The notes below the pieces were generated by a model. It was given only the letters and a program-made list of their open reading frames with translations. It was not told the DNA's origin and ran no database searches. From contig BSYQ01000002.1 of NCBI GenBank assembly GCA_030272585.1, forward strand, positions 7,316,001 to 7,380,000: DNA of 64,000 bases, in the 5' to 3' direction. Positions 20,880-31,033 of the stretch are shown one piece after another (position 1 is the stretch's first letter; every line of letters starts with the position of its first letter). Made by a program: the position numbers and the translations under genes. This DNA is from Bryopsis sp. KO-2023. Its lineage: Eukaryota > Chlorophyta > Ulvophyceae > Bryopsidales > Bryopsidaceae.

Positions 20880-23630
20880 TGTCCAACTTAATTTGTATAC
20901 GTACGTAACATGTTAAACTCCTGTGCCAAAACATACAACCAATTATCTTCCTCCGGAGACGCGTCACTTAGAAAATGTTATTGAGGGGACCAAATCCTTG
21001 TGCGCGGGTGCGCAACAGTGTGTCTTTATCGGGTCGATAATTTATTGACGAAATGAAAAATAATCCGGAAGATTCAACCACGCAAACCATTCTAACCATG
21101 ACATTGGATCCATCTAAAATTTAAATGATGTGTGCATTCCGCAAAGGTGCACTAGCCTCCAAAAATTAGTCTCATTGATGATTTGAATGAACAAATATAT
21201 TCAATTCAGTTTCGGTGGAGAAAATCTAGTTGAGGGAATTACAACGCAATTTTCTAACACCAACTCCATCCATCCCACCTTGCCTTCTCATGTAAATGAG
21301 GCATGTACTGTCTTGTATCGTTTTCAGCTTTTGGTAAGAAGCACGTTTTGAAATCAATTACCTTAAGCGTCTTTACCCAATTGTTGATTCCTTTTCATTT
21401 CATGGTTAATGATAACGTTATTGCTTGCTTGTAGTCCATAGTGTATTTGAGACGATCGAAGAAATGTGCATTCACCAATCAAATTCGAAAGACATGTTTA
21501 ATTGCATCCCAAGTTGATAAAATACGCTTTCGGAAAACAACATGCTATTGTCTACACGGACACTGCTATAACCGTGAACATCATCCCATCCCACTTTTTT
21601 TTATAACTAGTAGGAAGATGTAAACCGATAATCACCAGGCAAAATCATCGCAAATATTTTTGTAGCCAACTCGTCGTTTCCCGTGGAATGACAAGCAAAT
21701 GACTCTACTTCCAGTCAATATCTTAGAGGTGCACAAGATTTATCTATGCAACGCGGTACGTTTCTCTCTTCTTATTTTCTTCTATCTTCCTCGATGGAAT
21801 CATGTTGGATGATCACCACGACTTCTGATGACTTTACCCCCTTTAAGTGAATTTTCTACCATAAGTCGTCCTGACGACCATTGAGCATTGCTTTCAACTA
21901 AAAATTAACTTCGAAAGAAAACTGAGCATCTTGGAATATGCCTACGTGGTCGCATTCAACGAATGTGTTTGAAGCATAACTTAAAAGTCTACTTCGTTTA
22001 TTCCTCCTAAAGAGCCGCAAGTCAGCCGGACAGGTTGGTTGGTCCTCCGCATTGAAGATTCGATAAATAAATATATCTTCGCATGCGTCACACCTGTGGC
22101 CAGCTTGTTGTGTCTATTACCAAACATTGCAATTTACCTAGGAAAAGCAACAAGGACATTGCACATCCAGCTTCAACACCAAGAAAAAGGTAGCGACTTC
22201 CTATATCGTTTAATAGGATATAGTAGGATCTCTGGCTATATAGAAGTATTGCGCTCTTGATCGTTTATTCCTTGTGGGGTTCTTTTTTATTGTAAGAAAC
22301 GGTCTCATGAAGTCTCCCCCGCGAGGTTCGTCCCTCTTTCTTACCCAACCCACCGAATGTTGGTTACACACATCGATGTTTGTCTTTGATTTGCTACTTT
22401 GTGGTCTCACTTCCTTGGAGCCACTCTATGAAACTTGCGGCCCCGGAGCCCCCAAGCCCCCCATGTTGTGCCCCCATTTTTTGGACTTCCCTGTCCTTGC
22501 TCTTTCCGGGACCGCCTTGTGAAAGTTGTAACACACCACCCTCTCCAAGGTCCCCTATATCCCCAAGCCCCCCATGCCCCCAAGGCTACTCCGACTCCCC
22601 AATAGACCGGCATAGGGTGCACCGAAAGTGCATGGGCCTTTGTTCAGTGCGATGCACAAAACAGGGCCCTGTCATGTGCGGCCCATGGATGCTATAGGGA
22701 TATTTTCAAATATGAGACAGAAATCTTAGTTTGGACCACTTAAGTAAAAACTTACAATACGATGTCTACGATATTCGAATATATTCCCAAATCGTGTTAC
22801 AAGGTTTTCGAGCTACCTTGGTGAAGAAAAGAAGCATTTTTTAGAACAAAAGATCGCCAACCTAAAGCATCTCCCCTCTTTTCTATATGCGGAGGATCTT
22901 TCTGTTTTCGAGATCGGCGATCACACTTTCCAGGCAAATGAACAAATCTGGTGGGAAAACATCGTCCCCTTCTATCAAGTATTTTGTTTCATTTCCTTCC
23001 CTGGTTCGAAAATTTCCCTTCCCTTAACACACAATATCTCTTTTATTTTTTGGATTTAAAATGGTGCTAGTTAACTCGCGCAAATAAAGTCTTCTACACT
23101 TTTTTTATCTCTAAAAGCCAGGGTCTTGAGTGTCTTTTAACACAATGGACCAAAACTAAAAGAAGCTCTAACATCTACTAGGTTTATCATATTCATCGGG
23201 AGGGCCATTATAGCTCTATGCTGCTTTGACTAATTTTTGTCGTGCAACCCTCTCTCTCGTGCGGAAGTATGTTTGTTACGGCGGCTAGGTTTTCAAAAAC
23301 ACCGCCCTTCAGTTTGCAAACCAATTGTAAGCTCAGAAGTTTTTCCCTTCTAGACAACCCTACCGCCTGTCTCGTTGTTAGACATTCGCGTTCTTTCCCC
23401 ACTATTTTTTAGCGAGGTCGTTAGATTATTTGTACAAAGGAATCTTTCTTCTCTCGATACTTCATTATTTCTTATCATGACCTTGCTTTCTCATTTATTA
23501 CTTTGTCTTGACAACTTCGGACGACCCCTATTGTGTGCAAACGAGCGTTCTTGGAGTCCTATTTTGCAATTAAACACCCAACTTTTAAAAAAAGCTAAAG
23601 CTGCAAGCGAAAAAAATAAGGGGACTTTTA
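20880..23630. other. AT-rich region without a firm gene
   Basis: Scattered short ORFs. A C-rich low-complexity stretch (CCCCCAAGCCCCCCATG type) lies near 22440-22590. A short coding-like stretch at about 21290-21400 is listed separately. No RNA gene is recognised. Confidence 0.35.
21290..21400 (-). CDS. Short coding-like exon, VIDFK...CFL family
   Basis: The minus strand reads NWVKTLKVIDFKTCFLPKAE, and a related stretch (DLEVIDFIPCFLLKAG) lies on the same strand at 28372-28470. Conservation of this peptide pattern between two copies 7 kb apart, with different DNA around it, suggests a duplicated exon or a repeated gene. The family is unknown. Confidence 0.35.
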
Positions 23631-23639
23631 AACCTCATT

Positions 23640-24105
23640 CTCCAAACAATAAATCATCCAACGTATCCGGTTCGCCCTTGTGTTGAGGTTCTGTCTCGAA
23701 ACCCTCCTCATCTCTCTCCTCTCCACCTTTCGGCACAACCTCTTGGGGGACCTAATCGTTGCCGTCATGTTCACCTCCAAGGTCTGGCAGCTCGCTGTTA
23801 CGGCCGTCGCCACTGTAACACTCGCTCATCTCTCTTTTTTCTTGGGACGCTCTCTTTTTTTTCGACGTTGAAAACCGAAGTCCTTTTGCTAGAGTTTGTA
23901 ATTGCAATTGCTGTAGGCAACTATGAGTAGCTTCATGTTTCGTCGTTGAAATTGAGACTTGAATTTTTTTTTGAGAGCATGCAATTTCAATTGCTTTAGG
24001 CGATGGTTCGTAGCGTCGAGGGGGGCGTCGTCGTAGTAAACCGAAAACAAGTTGAAACGGGTTTAACAACGGGTTGGAACGGCCCGTTCTAATCCGTTCC
24101 CATGC
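23640..24105 (-). CDS. Hypothetical exons with acidic C-terminus
   Basis: The minus strand has an open stretch ending ...SELPDLGGEHDGND before a stop triplet that is also an acceptor-like TAG at about 23752. It is followed in frame by VPQEVVPKGGEERDEEGFET and a tail ending TLDDLLFGE and a stop near 23646. The acidic, Gln/Glu-rich make-up looks like a real C-terminus. No family is recognised and the 5' part is not resolved. Confidence 0.33.
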
Positions 24106-24205
24106 CACAACGGTTATACAACGGGGACGGCCGCAACGGGCTGTTGTAATTTTACAACGGGTACTCGTTGCGATCGGTCCCGTTGTAAAACTTATACCCG
24201 TTCTG
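24053..24205. repeat. AACGGG/CCCGTT motif cluster
   Basis: About ten AACGGG or CCCGTT units occur in both orientations in 150 bp, including TTTTACAACGGG paired with CCCGTTGTAAAA. It may be the core of a small foldback transposon. Termini and target duplication could not be fixed. Confidence 0.55.
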
Positions 24206-24635
24206 GGTTTTTGGGCTGGCGCACAACTCTACAACATCAACAACCTGATTGGCGGACTCCCAAGCTTAGTGGTGGTAGACAAGTTCCTAGAGGTAGGCGC
24301 TGATGACAACGGGGGGAGAGCAATGCACAAAAAGCTGACGGGCCCCGCGTCAACATGTTCTTTGAAGTTGTTTAAGCCGACGCTTAACAAATGCTCCTTT
24401 CTCTTCTTCAATGATAAGGCGTGCTTACTCTTTTTTATTATTGCTTTCAAGTTATCTTGGTTAATGAGGTTTCATTTACTAAGTCACTTTTTTTCTTTCG
24501 TATTTTTGTACTCGGTTATGATTGCATCTCTCTTGAACCCCTTGGTCGAAAATTGGGATTATCTAAGAACGATTACAACCAAGAGCTTTTCACAATCCTT
24601 CTAAGGAAAAAGAACGAACATCAATTTGTGAATTC

Positions 24636-24745
24636 TGCCGGGGTGGGTTCGAACCACAACACCACAAGGATGCCCCTCCGAAGGGCTGGGACGTTTGGAA
24701 GGACCCCGCATTTTCTATCCCCAATTATAGATCACTTGCCCGGCA
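24636..24745 (-). tRNA. tRNA-like sequence, 110 nt, possible Pro(CGG)
   Basis: The minus strand has a 7-bp terminal stem (TGCCGGG / CCCGGCA), a T-arm GTGG-TTCGAAC-CCAC, and a possible anticodon arm GCCC-TTCGGAG-GGGC with CGG in the anticodon place, T before it and A after it. The 5' half is about 35 nt too long and has no good A box. It may be a tRNA-derived repeat or pseudogene. Confidence 0.22.
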
Positions 24746-25506
24746 TTTGCGTTGATTACCGTCTATCTTAATTCAATTCTCACCAAAAACATATGAAAAC
24801 TTCATTCTTGGAGAAAATTCCGTTGCCATGAATGTCCACAAGGACGACACAAGTGTGAATGTTATGTAACTTATTTCTTGCGTCGAAGGGAGTGGGGATT
24901 CTCTTGAAGGCGAAAGGACGCAAGAAAAACGTATCAGGCACCTTCTTATAAAGATGGCCATCAATTCGACCACTCGTAGCAACATTGAATTCTTGATTGG
25001 AGGCACAGGGCAAGGAATAGCTGTAAAAATATTTGATCGCAACGAAGATCTTTCATATATAACACTTGTTGTTTTGTCTCGTACCCATCAACTTACGTTT
25101 CAGCCAAGTCAATAGCAGTTTGTTGCTCCCCAACTTCTATATTTTCGACGCTCCGAAATTTGCAATCTAGGAACAGAATAAAAAGACGAGTGTATTGAGT
25201 AGGTTTGGCACGAAGGCACGTTGTATCCGCCGGAGTCGTCCTTACACCCTTGAACTAAAAAAAGGACATATTGGCAAGATATTTTTGTATTGTCGCCACA
25301 TTGTCAACATATGTTGAATCGATTTTTTCTTGTTCCCGCCTATCCAGTACTCTCGTTGCCTTCCTTCAAGCAAGTTGCTTCACTTTGCGAAAAAAACTTT
25401 GTTTGTGATTCCGTATCTATATAATTGTTGAGATAGTCAAAAGTGAGTGAATGTTACCAATTACTGTTACACGGAAACTTTTGATCCAAATTTGGCTGCT
25501 GTTGAG

Positions 25507-25958
25507 CAGACCTGCGCCCGACAGGACCGGCAGCGAAAAACCGGTCCTGTCCGGTCCAACCTGTCTAAGGACCGGCGAACCTGTCCGGTCCTGTCCGGTC
25601 CAGCGGAAAAACGCCGGTCCTTTAAGGATCGGACAGGTCACCACCTGTCCAGACAGGCAGTATACCTGTCTAAGAAAGGCTGAAACCTGTCTAAGAAAGG
25701 CTGATTCCTGTCCGGAACCGGTGTTTGGCCCGGTCTGGACAGGTCACATTCGAACAGAAAAAAAAGGTAGGCCGGTCTAGACAGGTCCGACCCGGTCCAA
25801 GAAAGGTCCACCTTTATTGGACAGAAAATGACCTTTCTTAGACAGGTTTCAGCCTTTCTTAGACAGATCCGACACCTGTCTAAGAAAGGTCATTTCCTAT
25901 CCAAAAAGTGGGTGCCGGTCCTGTCCGGTCCTGTTCAGCGGCTCGGCGCCCAGGTCTG
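25507..25958. mobile_element. Non-autonomous hAT-type element (MITE)
   Basis: A 452-bp element is flanked by an exact 8-bp direct repeat, CTGTTGAG, at 25499-25506 and 25959-25966. Its ends are inverted (CAGACCTG...CAGGTCTG) with related GC-rich sequence behind them. An 8-bp target duplication with CAG-type termini is the signature of the hAT superfamily. The interior is packed with subterminal-type repeats: ACCTGTCTAAGAAAGG three times forward and twice reversed, and GGACCGGACAGG-like units in both orientations. Such repeats bind hAT transposases. There is no coding capacity. Confidence 0.85.
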
Positions 25959-27032
25959 CTGTTGAGCAAGCAAGACATAATTTGAAACAATTTTGGGAGC
26001 TTTAATAGTGGCAAGTGCGAATGCCAACCATGTTATTGATGTCAAATTTTATTATGGGTGAAACATGGCCATATGCATACTTGCAAGCCTTTGTTTCACT
26101 TGTTTTCATGCTCCTTATTGCCTTATTACGTTCGACTCCTCGACTTTCCTTGGACAGTTTTGATCGCTTCTCAAAAGATCGCCGTGACAGTCGTCACTAC
26201 CGCTAACGAACACATCGCACAAGAAGACATCGCAAAAGTAGCGATATTACATCGTCTGAACAGTGCCAACACATCGCACACACGAGGCGGAAGGGGGGTA
26301 TCGTACAAGCACATTTTTGCTTGCTTTCGTTAAGACCGAATGAAATGCTTGAAGAACTCGGAAGAATTTGGTATAAGATGACAAGAAACAATATATGAGA
26401 AAAACAAACCACACACTCTCCTGTCTTCTTGCCGATTTGCCCCCCCACACAATAGGATGCTTGATCTTTCATTAAATATTGCTAGGAAGATGCAATTCTG
26501 AATACACGTTGTAGAGCCCTCTTTAATCTTTTGCCAAACGATTCTCTTCTTGATTTGTTCGTGCAAAGATTGACTCAATCTTGGTTGGCAATTGAACAGT
26601 GTTAACACTTGTTGATGTACTTTGCTTCCTAGCTAAACCTCTCTTTCGTAACATCAAATGTCTACTCCCCTTAGTATTCCTATGAATTCAATCTTCTTAT
26701 TGTTTTCTCAAGTATATATTGCAAAATAGCAACAATCAATCACATCTAAATCCTACTCTTCTCGGAACATGCATTACGCTTTAGTCCACAAAGTTAATCC
26801 GGAATACGAAAGTTTAGAGAAAATCGTTTATCATCTGAGCTGAGTGGAAATGATAGTGAAGCTTGTGGGTGACGCAATAGTGGTCGGCTGTGTTGGTTGG
26901 ATTCGTGATAACTTGCTGGCTAACGCAAGTATACTTGTGGGGTTTGTTGGTTTAGACAACTCTCTAGCTAGCGCGGTTGTGAACGCTGCTAGAGCACTTG
27001 GTTGGATAAGTGATTGCGCCAGGCAAACACTT

Positions 27033-27066
27033 AGACACACACACACACACAAACACACACACAAGC
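27033..27066. repeat. (AC)n microsatellite
   Basis: A short ACACAC run with one interruption. Confidence 0.8.
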
Positions 27067-27242
27067 GGGAACACACCAATCCCACGAATCCCGAGTTCTT
27101 ACAACTAGAATGAATGTCAAAACAACGAGTGGGCCTCTTAAGTACCCCTAAGTGTAGTACGCTGACGCATGCCCCAAACTCTGGGTCTAATTTGTCTTAC
27201 TCGTGAACTTACATGCGTCAGCCACCCTCGGCTCTACCCCAA

Positions 27243-27632
27243 CTAACCTCGTAGCGCTCTAAAAAGACTAACAGGAAAAGTGTTAATAACCGTAAATGAG
27301 GCTAAAATCCGTGAAGTCAAATGTGAATAACCGTAAATGAGGCTAAAAACCGTGAACTCAAACGTGAATGTAATATCCGTACTGACAAAGTTAAGACAAT
27401 CAAGAAAAGATTGCAGCTCGGAAAAACTGCGAGTCCACTGAAAAAGACTATCGTCTAAGAAACGAAAATAAAAAGCTATCGACTGGCCCGGAATATCTAA
27501 AACACATTCTACTATCAAATAAGCAAATAATGTCGCGAGGTCTGGTGACGAAGAAAGGCCCATGGGCACACCACTGTGTGGGCAAAACGAAAAAGTTTGA
27601 AAACAACATATTTTCGAATCTATCACATTCAT
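27243..27632 (-). mobile_element. Penelope-like element reverse transcriptase fragment
   Basis: The minus frame carries reverse transcriptase motifs: GVPMGLSSSPDLATLFAYL (the GxPMGSxxSPxLANxF block), FRFLDDSLFQW (the DD catalytic motif with a following W) and FLDCLNFVSTDITFTFEF. The FLxxLNxxxxxIxFTxE signature after the DD motif is typical of Penelope-like retroelements. Only this core is seen; the fingers, thumb and any GIY-YIG endonuclease are absent or unrecognisable. A 50-bp imperfect tandem duplication (AACCGTAAATGAGGCTAAAA) lies at 27287-27350, where similarity ends. Confidence 0.65.
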
Positions 27633-27639
27633 TAGATTT

Positions 27640-30480
27640 TTATCGAGGTTTGCAGCGGGAAAACCGATATCTCGAATATATATCTCGATTTAAGATAATA
27701 TTATTGAAGGAGTAATATTCCCCGCGTTAAGCTTTTGCTCTTCCTCTTTTTGCTCCTCTTTTTGTTCCGCAATTATATATTCCACAACAACTTTGAATTC
27801 ACTTGCGGACCAATCTAACGTGACATACAAGACAACATGCGCAATTCATCAATATCTGTTTAAAGGGGAAAAGTTTAACATTTTATTTAGGACGGTTATT
27901 GGAGATAAACCTTTTAAAGTATCTTTGAAGATATCGATCTGAGAGCTTCACTCACTAGGAGACTGCGACTGCGCCAGCCGCAGCCAAGAATGCCACGAAA
28001 AATGCCAAGAATCCCAAACAGACGCTTGGAAAATCCATTGAGGATCATGAGTTGGGACTGCTCATTTTGTTTGTCGCACGAAAAAGAGAGGGTCGTGAAC
28101 ACAAGGGATAAAACTTCCATGATGCCGCCAACCCCAAATCCCCTCCGGACCGGGAGCCTAGCCTTCATCTTCCATGAGTTCCCCTACTTTTTCCAGAAAG
28201 TTTTTTGTGGTTCTCGCCTTTGCTTTCTGGGTTGCGGTCCTCATTAATTTTTTCCATTTGTCCTGAAAAAAAAACATATAAGAAAAATAATGAAATCATC
28301 TTCTAAAAGGCTGATCATTTTTCGGAGAAAAAACATGAAAAAGTTCACCAAACATGAAGTAGCAAGTCATGCGATAATGTAAATGAGACCGGTATCGTGT
28401 TTTACTGTTTCCTGCTTTTAGTAAGAAGCACGGTATGAAATCGATCACCTCAAGGTCTCCCTTTTACAGTTCCAAAAATTCCTTTTTACAGCTCACTTAG
28501 CTTTTTCTTACTTATAGCTTCTGCCATGAGTTTCCTTACTTTTTCTACATTCCTTTTTTTGGTTCTCGGCTTTACTTCAATGCAAGCAAGAGCCTTCTTG
28601 ATGTCATTAGAAAAGCATATATCGTCCTTAGGAAATCAAACTTTTGTTTCCCCGGGCCATTGCGCTCCTTGTAGGCGAAAGGCATGACGTTGAATTCTGA
28701 GCCTGGGTCAACCATCTTCCAATTGTTTGTTTTGAAGGGTACGGAAGCGCATAAAAATCTTCTTGTTTCCCGTGCCAATATGTTCAATCTTCGCCACATG
28801 GACATCTGCAAGTGATTCATATGTTTTAATATCTACGAAGTCAATCTGTCGGGCTAGGGGTGATCAAGGCCCTACCAGATTTTGTAATACTATCGAAGAG
28901 GTTCTATCGCTCTCACCGCACCATACTTCCGGGTCTCTCCTCATCTCTTCGTACTCTAAAAATTGAGGACGAGCCATAATCTATTAATCTATTCCGATTC
29001 GCATATTTATGGCAAAAAACTTAATATAATGCAACAAGGTGACATGCTTTGTCCATATTTAAACAGCTTGCATATTTCGGTAAGAAAGCGTTGGACAAGT
29101 TGTACATCTCTTAGACCTGAGAATCGGCGTCTTTAACAAGTGCACGAGAGCCTTTCCTAACACCGAGCATGAATAGAACACCATCGGCGCAAAGAGTTTC
29201 GCACTTTGTCAAGTCAATACCTGCTTGCGACAGAAAGTGACCACACGATCATGAGTTACCGAAAAACATATGATTTTAATTTCCGAGAAGCAAAAAATAT
29301 TTGTTGTCAACTGCTTAGGGAATGAGCATTGTCCTTATCTTCACATCACCCCAATTCACATGCTATGAAAGTACCGGCCCCGCGCTTGCAATCACACTTT
29401 CCACAACTCTTATGCATTAATCTCCACCATCGTTGTCTTCAAATATGTGGAAAGATATGAAACTTTTTCGGGCACATATGTTTTTCAAGACAAACAAGTG
29501 ATTGCCCTCCCCCTTGAACAATTCTCGCCGCAATATTAACAGAACTATGAACAGAACGATGGGCGTATATTTGTTTTGGGGAGAAATACGGAAGAACGCA
29601 TACCGGGGAGCTCGTCCGTTACGATCTCCGCAAAATGTGGTCTCAACTCCACCAACATAAGTACTACTTTCTCCAACGATACCACACTTATGGAATAAAA
29701 TGAGTAAGGTAGCAAAGAGACATAGGTAATAGGGCCGGCAAAGCACACCTTGTATTGTGCTCTTAAAGAAGATACCACACATGTCGTCCAGTCCCTTAGA
29801 AAGAGTTTCAGTTCATTCGCTTTTGAATCCATCTCATTCAGCCCATTGACTTTTGAGTCCTTGTCATTCATCATTACAAAGATTTCGGATTCCAACCTCC
29901 ATTCAGCATGTCAAGCATTAATATCTTCGGGCATCCATGAAATGTCTTCCAAGGTCTAATGCTTTACGATCAAAACATTCAATAGGCGCGCTTCAAAAGT
30001 TAGTGATTTGACTCAGACATCTTTTTCTTTTTCCGAGGAGGTTGTCTGACAACAAGTGTTTCGTTTTCCTCGATCTTCCGCCCCAGGGCCATCTCGTTTG
30101 CGAGATGAACGTTTACAAGCGGCTTTTCAATGTTCAGCTCCCCACGTTGTGAGTCGAACTTCTTCGGAACTTTGTGTGTTGATAAAATTTTCGGGACAGG
30201 GTCGGCTCGCTTTTGACCTGATGAGTTTTTTTCTTGCGTCCATTTTTATCCTTTTTGGCAAAAAGACCCTTGGAGTAACGCCAATGGCGGTGCGTTATAT
30301 TGTGCGCCGACTAGTGAGTAAATGTCTTTGTGCTTTTTTTCGCGGTTCTATGGCTAGTCATTTGTCTCCTCATTGTCTTCACATGCAAATCAGATGTCCC
30401 ATCTGCCACGAAAGGTTTATCTCCTTCCAATACTAAAATTAATCCCCTCATTCCTCCACTTTGGTCTATAAAACTTGTAC
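27640..30480. other. AT-rich region with isolated coding-like bits only
   Basis: No recognisable gene. Coding-like stretches occur on the minus strand at about 28372-28470 (VIDF...CFL pattern) and 29776-29895 (EIFVMMNDKDSKVNGLNEMD, ending at a GTATCT donor). Both are too short to classify. Confidence 0.35.
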
Positions 30481-30661
30481 ACTTTTTGAAAAAGATATGA
30501 CCTAATGAAAGAGGCCTGGAATAGGAAAGCTTTCCCATAATCAAGCAGCCAGCCTAGCCACCCTCAGATCCTCCGTTAGCTTCTTGTGTGATGTATATTC
30601 AATAGCCACTAGAGAGCTGACTCTGAATCCGTCAGAAGTGTCACTGGCCTTCCTGTTAGTA

Positions 30662-30837
30662 TGCTTGCAACATCTTAAAGAGCCCAAACGATTGCTCTAA
30701 GTTCCCCTAGGAAGGAGCTGTCACAATCCCCTGGAATCTGTTTGTTATTGATCGCCACCACCCGGCAGTGACTGGGATGTCCTTGATAGAGAATATAGCC
30801 TGCCTCGCCACCACTCCAATCAGTGTGCAAAAAGAAG
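30662..30837 (-). mobile_element. RNase H part of a broken LTR-type retroelement
   Basis: The minus frame contains LHFFLHTDWSGGEAGYILYQ and, further on, SSFLGELRAIVWAL, the Asp and Glu blocks of a retroelement RNase H. It is the downstream part of the fossil whose reverse transcriptase lies at 34564-35410; a younger LTR element sits between the two parts. The fossil is broken, with several breaks beyond the insertion. Confidence 0.7.
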
Positions 30838-31019
30838 TGTAACAAACCCTCTTGGGGGTAGTCACGGACCGACACCTCGGGGAATCGAACCCCCGGTGAC
30901 TCACCATGAGTGAGGTGTCTAGGTATTTAGGAGACAAACACTTCTTGTAAACATTCTTGATTCTTGATTCCCCGCACTCTCTCACGCTTTGGAACACGAA
31001 CGGTGGCACGTTCGTTACA
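30838..31019 (+). repeat. Left LTR, 182 bp
   Basis: TG...CA bounded, apparently identical to 34382-34563. It carries a compact tRNA-like hairpin at 30871-30919. Confidence 0.92.
30871..30919 (-). other. D-armless tRNA-like hairpin in left LTR
   Basis: Read on the minus strand, an 8-bp stem (GACACCTC / GAGGTGTC) encloses a hairpin ACTCATGGTGAGT and a T-arm-like GGGG...TTCGATT...CCCC with a perfect B box, GGTTCGATTCC. Total 49 nt. The second LTR has the same at 34415-34463. Confidence 0.6.
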
Positions 31020-31020
31020 T

Positions 31021-31033
31021 TGGTTTCGGAGCC
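31021..31033 (+). promoter_or_regulatory. Primer-binding site
   Basis: TGGTTTCGGAGCC lies one base after the left LTR and starts with the TGG that pairs with a tRNA CCA end. The same 12-mer, TGGTTTCGGAGC, is the PBS of the chromovirus at 56-64 kb. It resembles but differs from the initiator-Met PBS known in plants (TGGTATCAGAGC). Confidence 0.75.

Noticed and set aside
23752-23774. 23-nt GT...AG segment as a mini-intron
   Set aside because: Removing it breaks the frame of the clearly coding-like downstream segment; a chance GT/AG pair is more likely.
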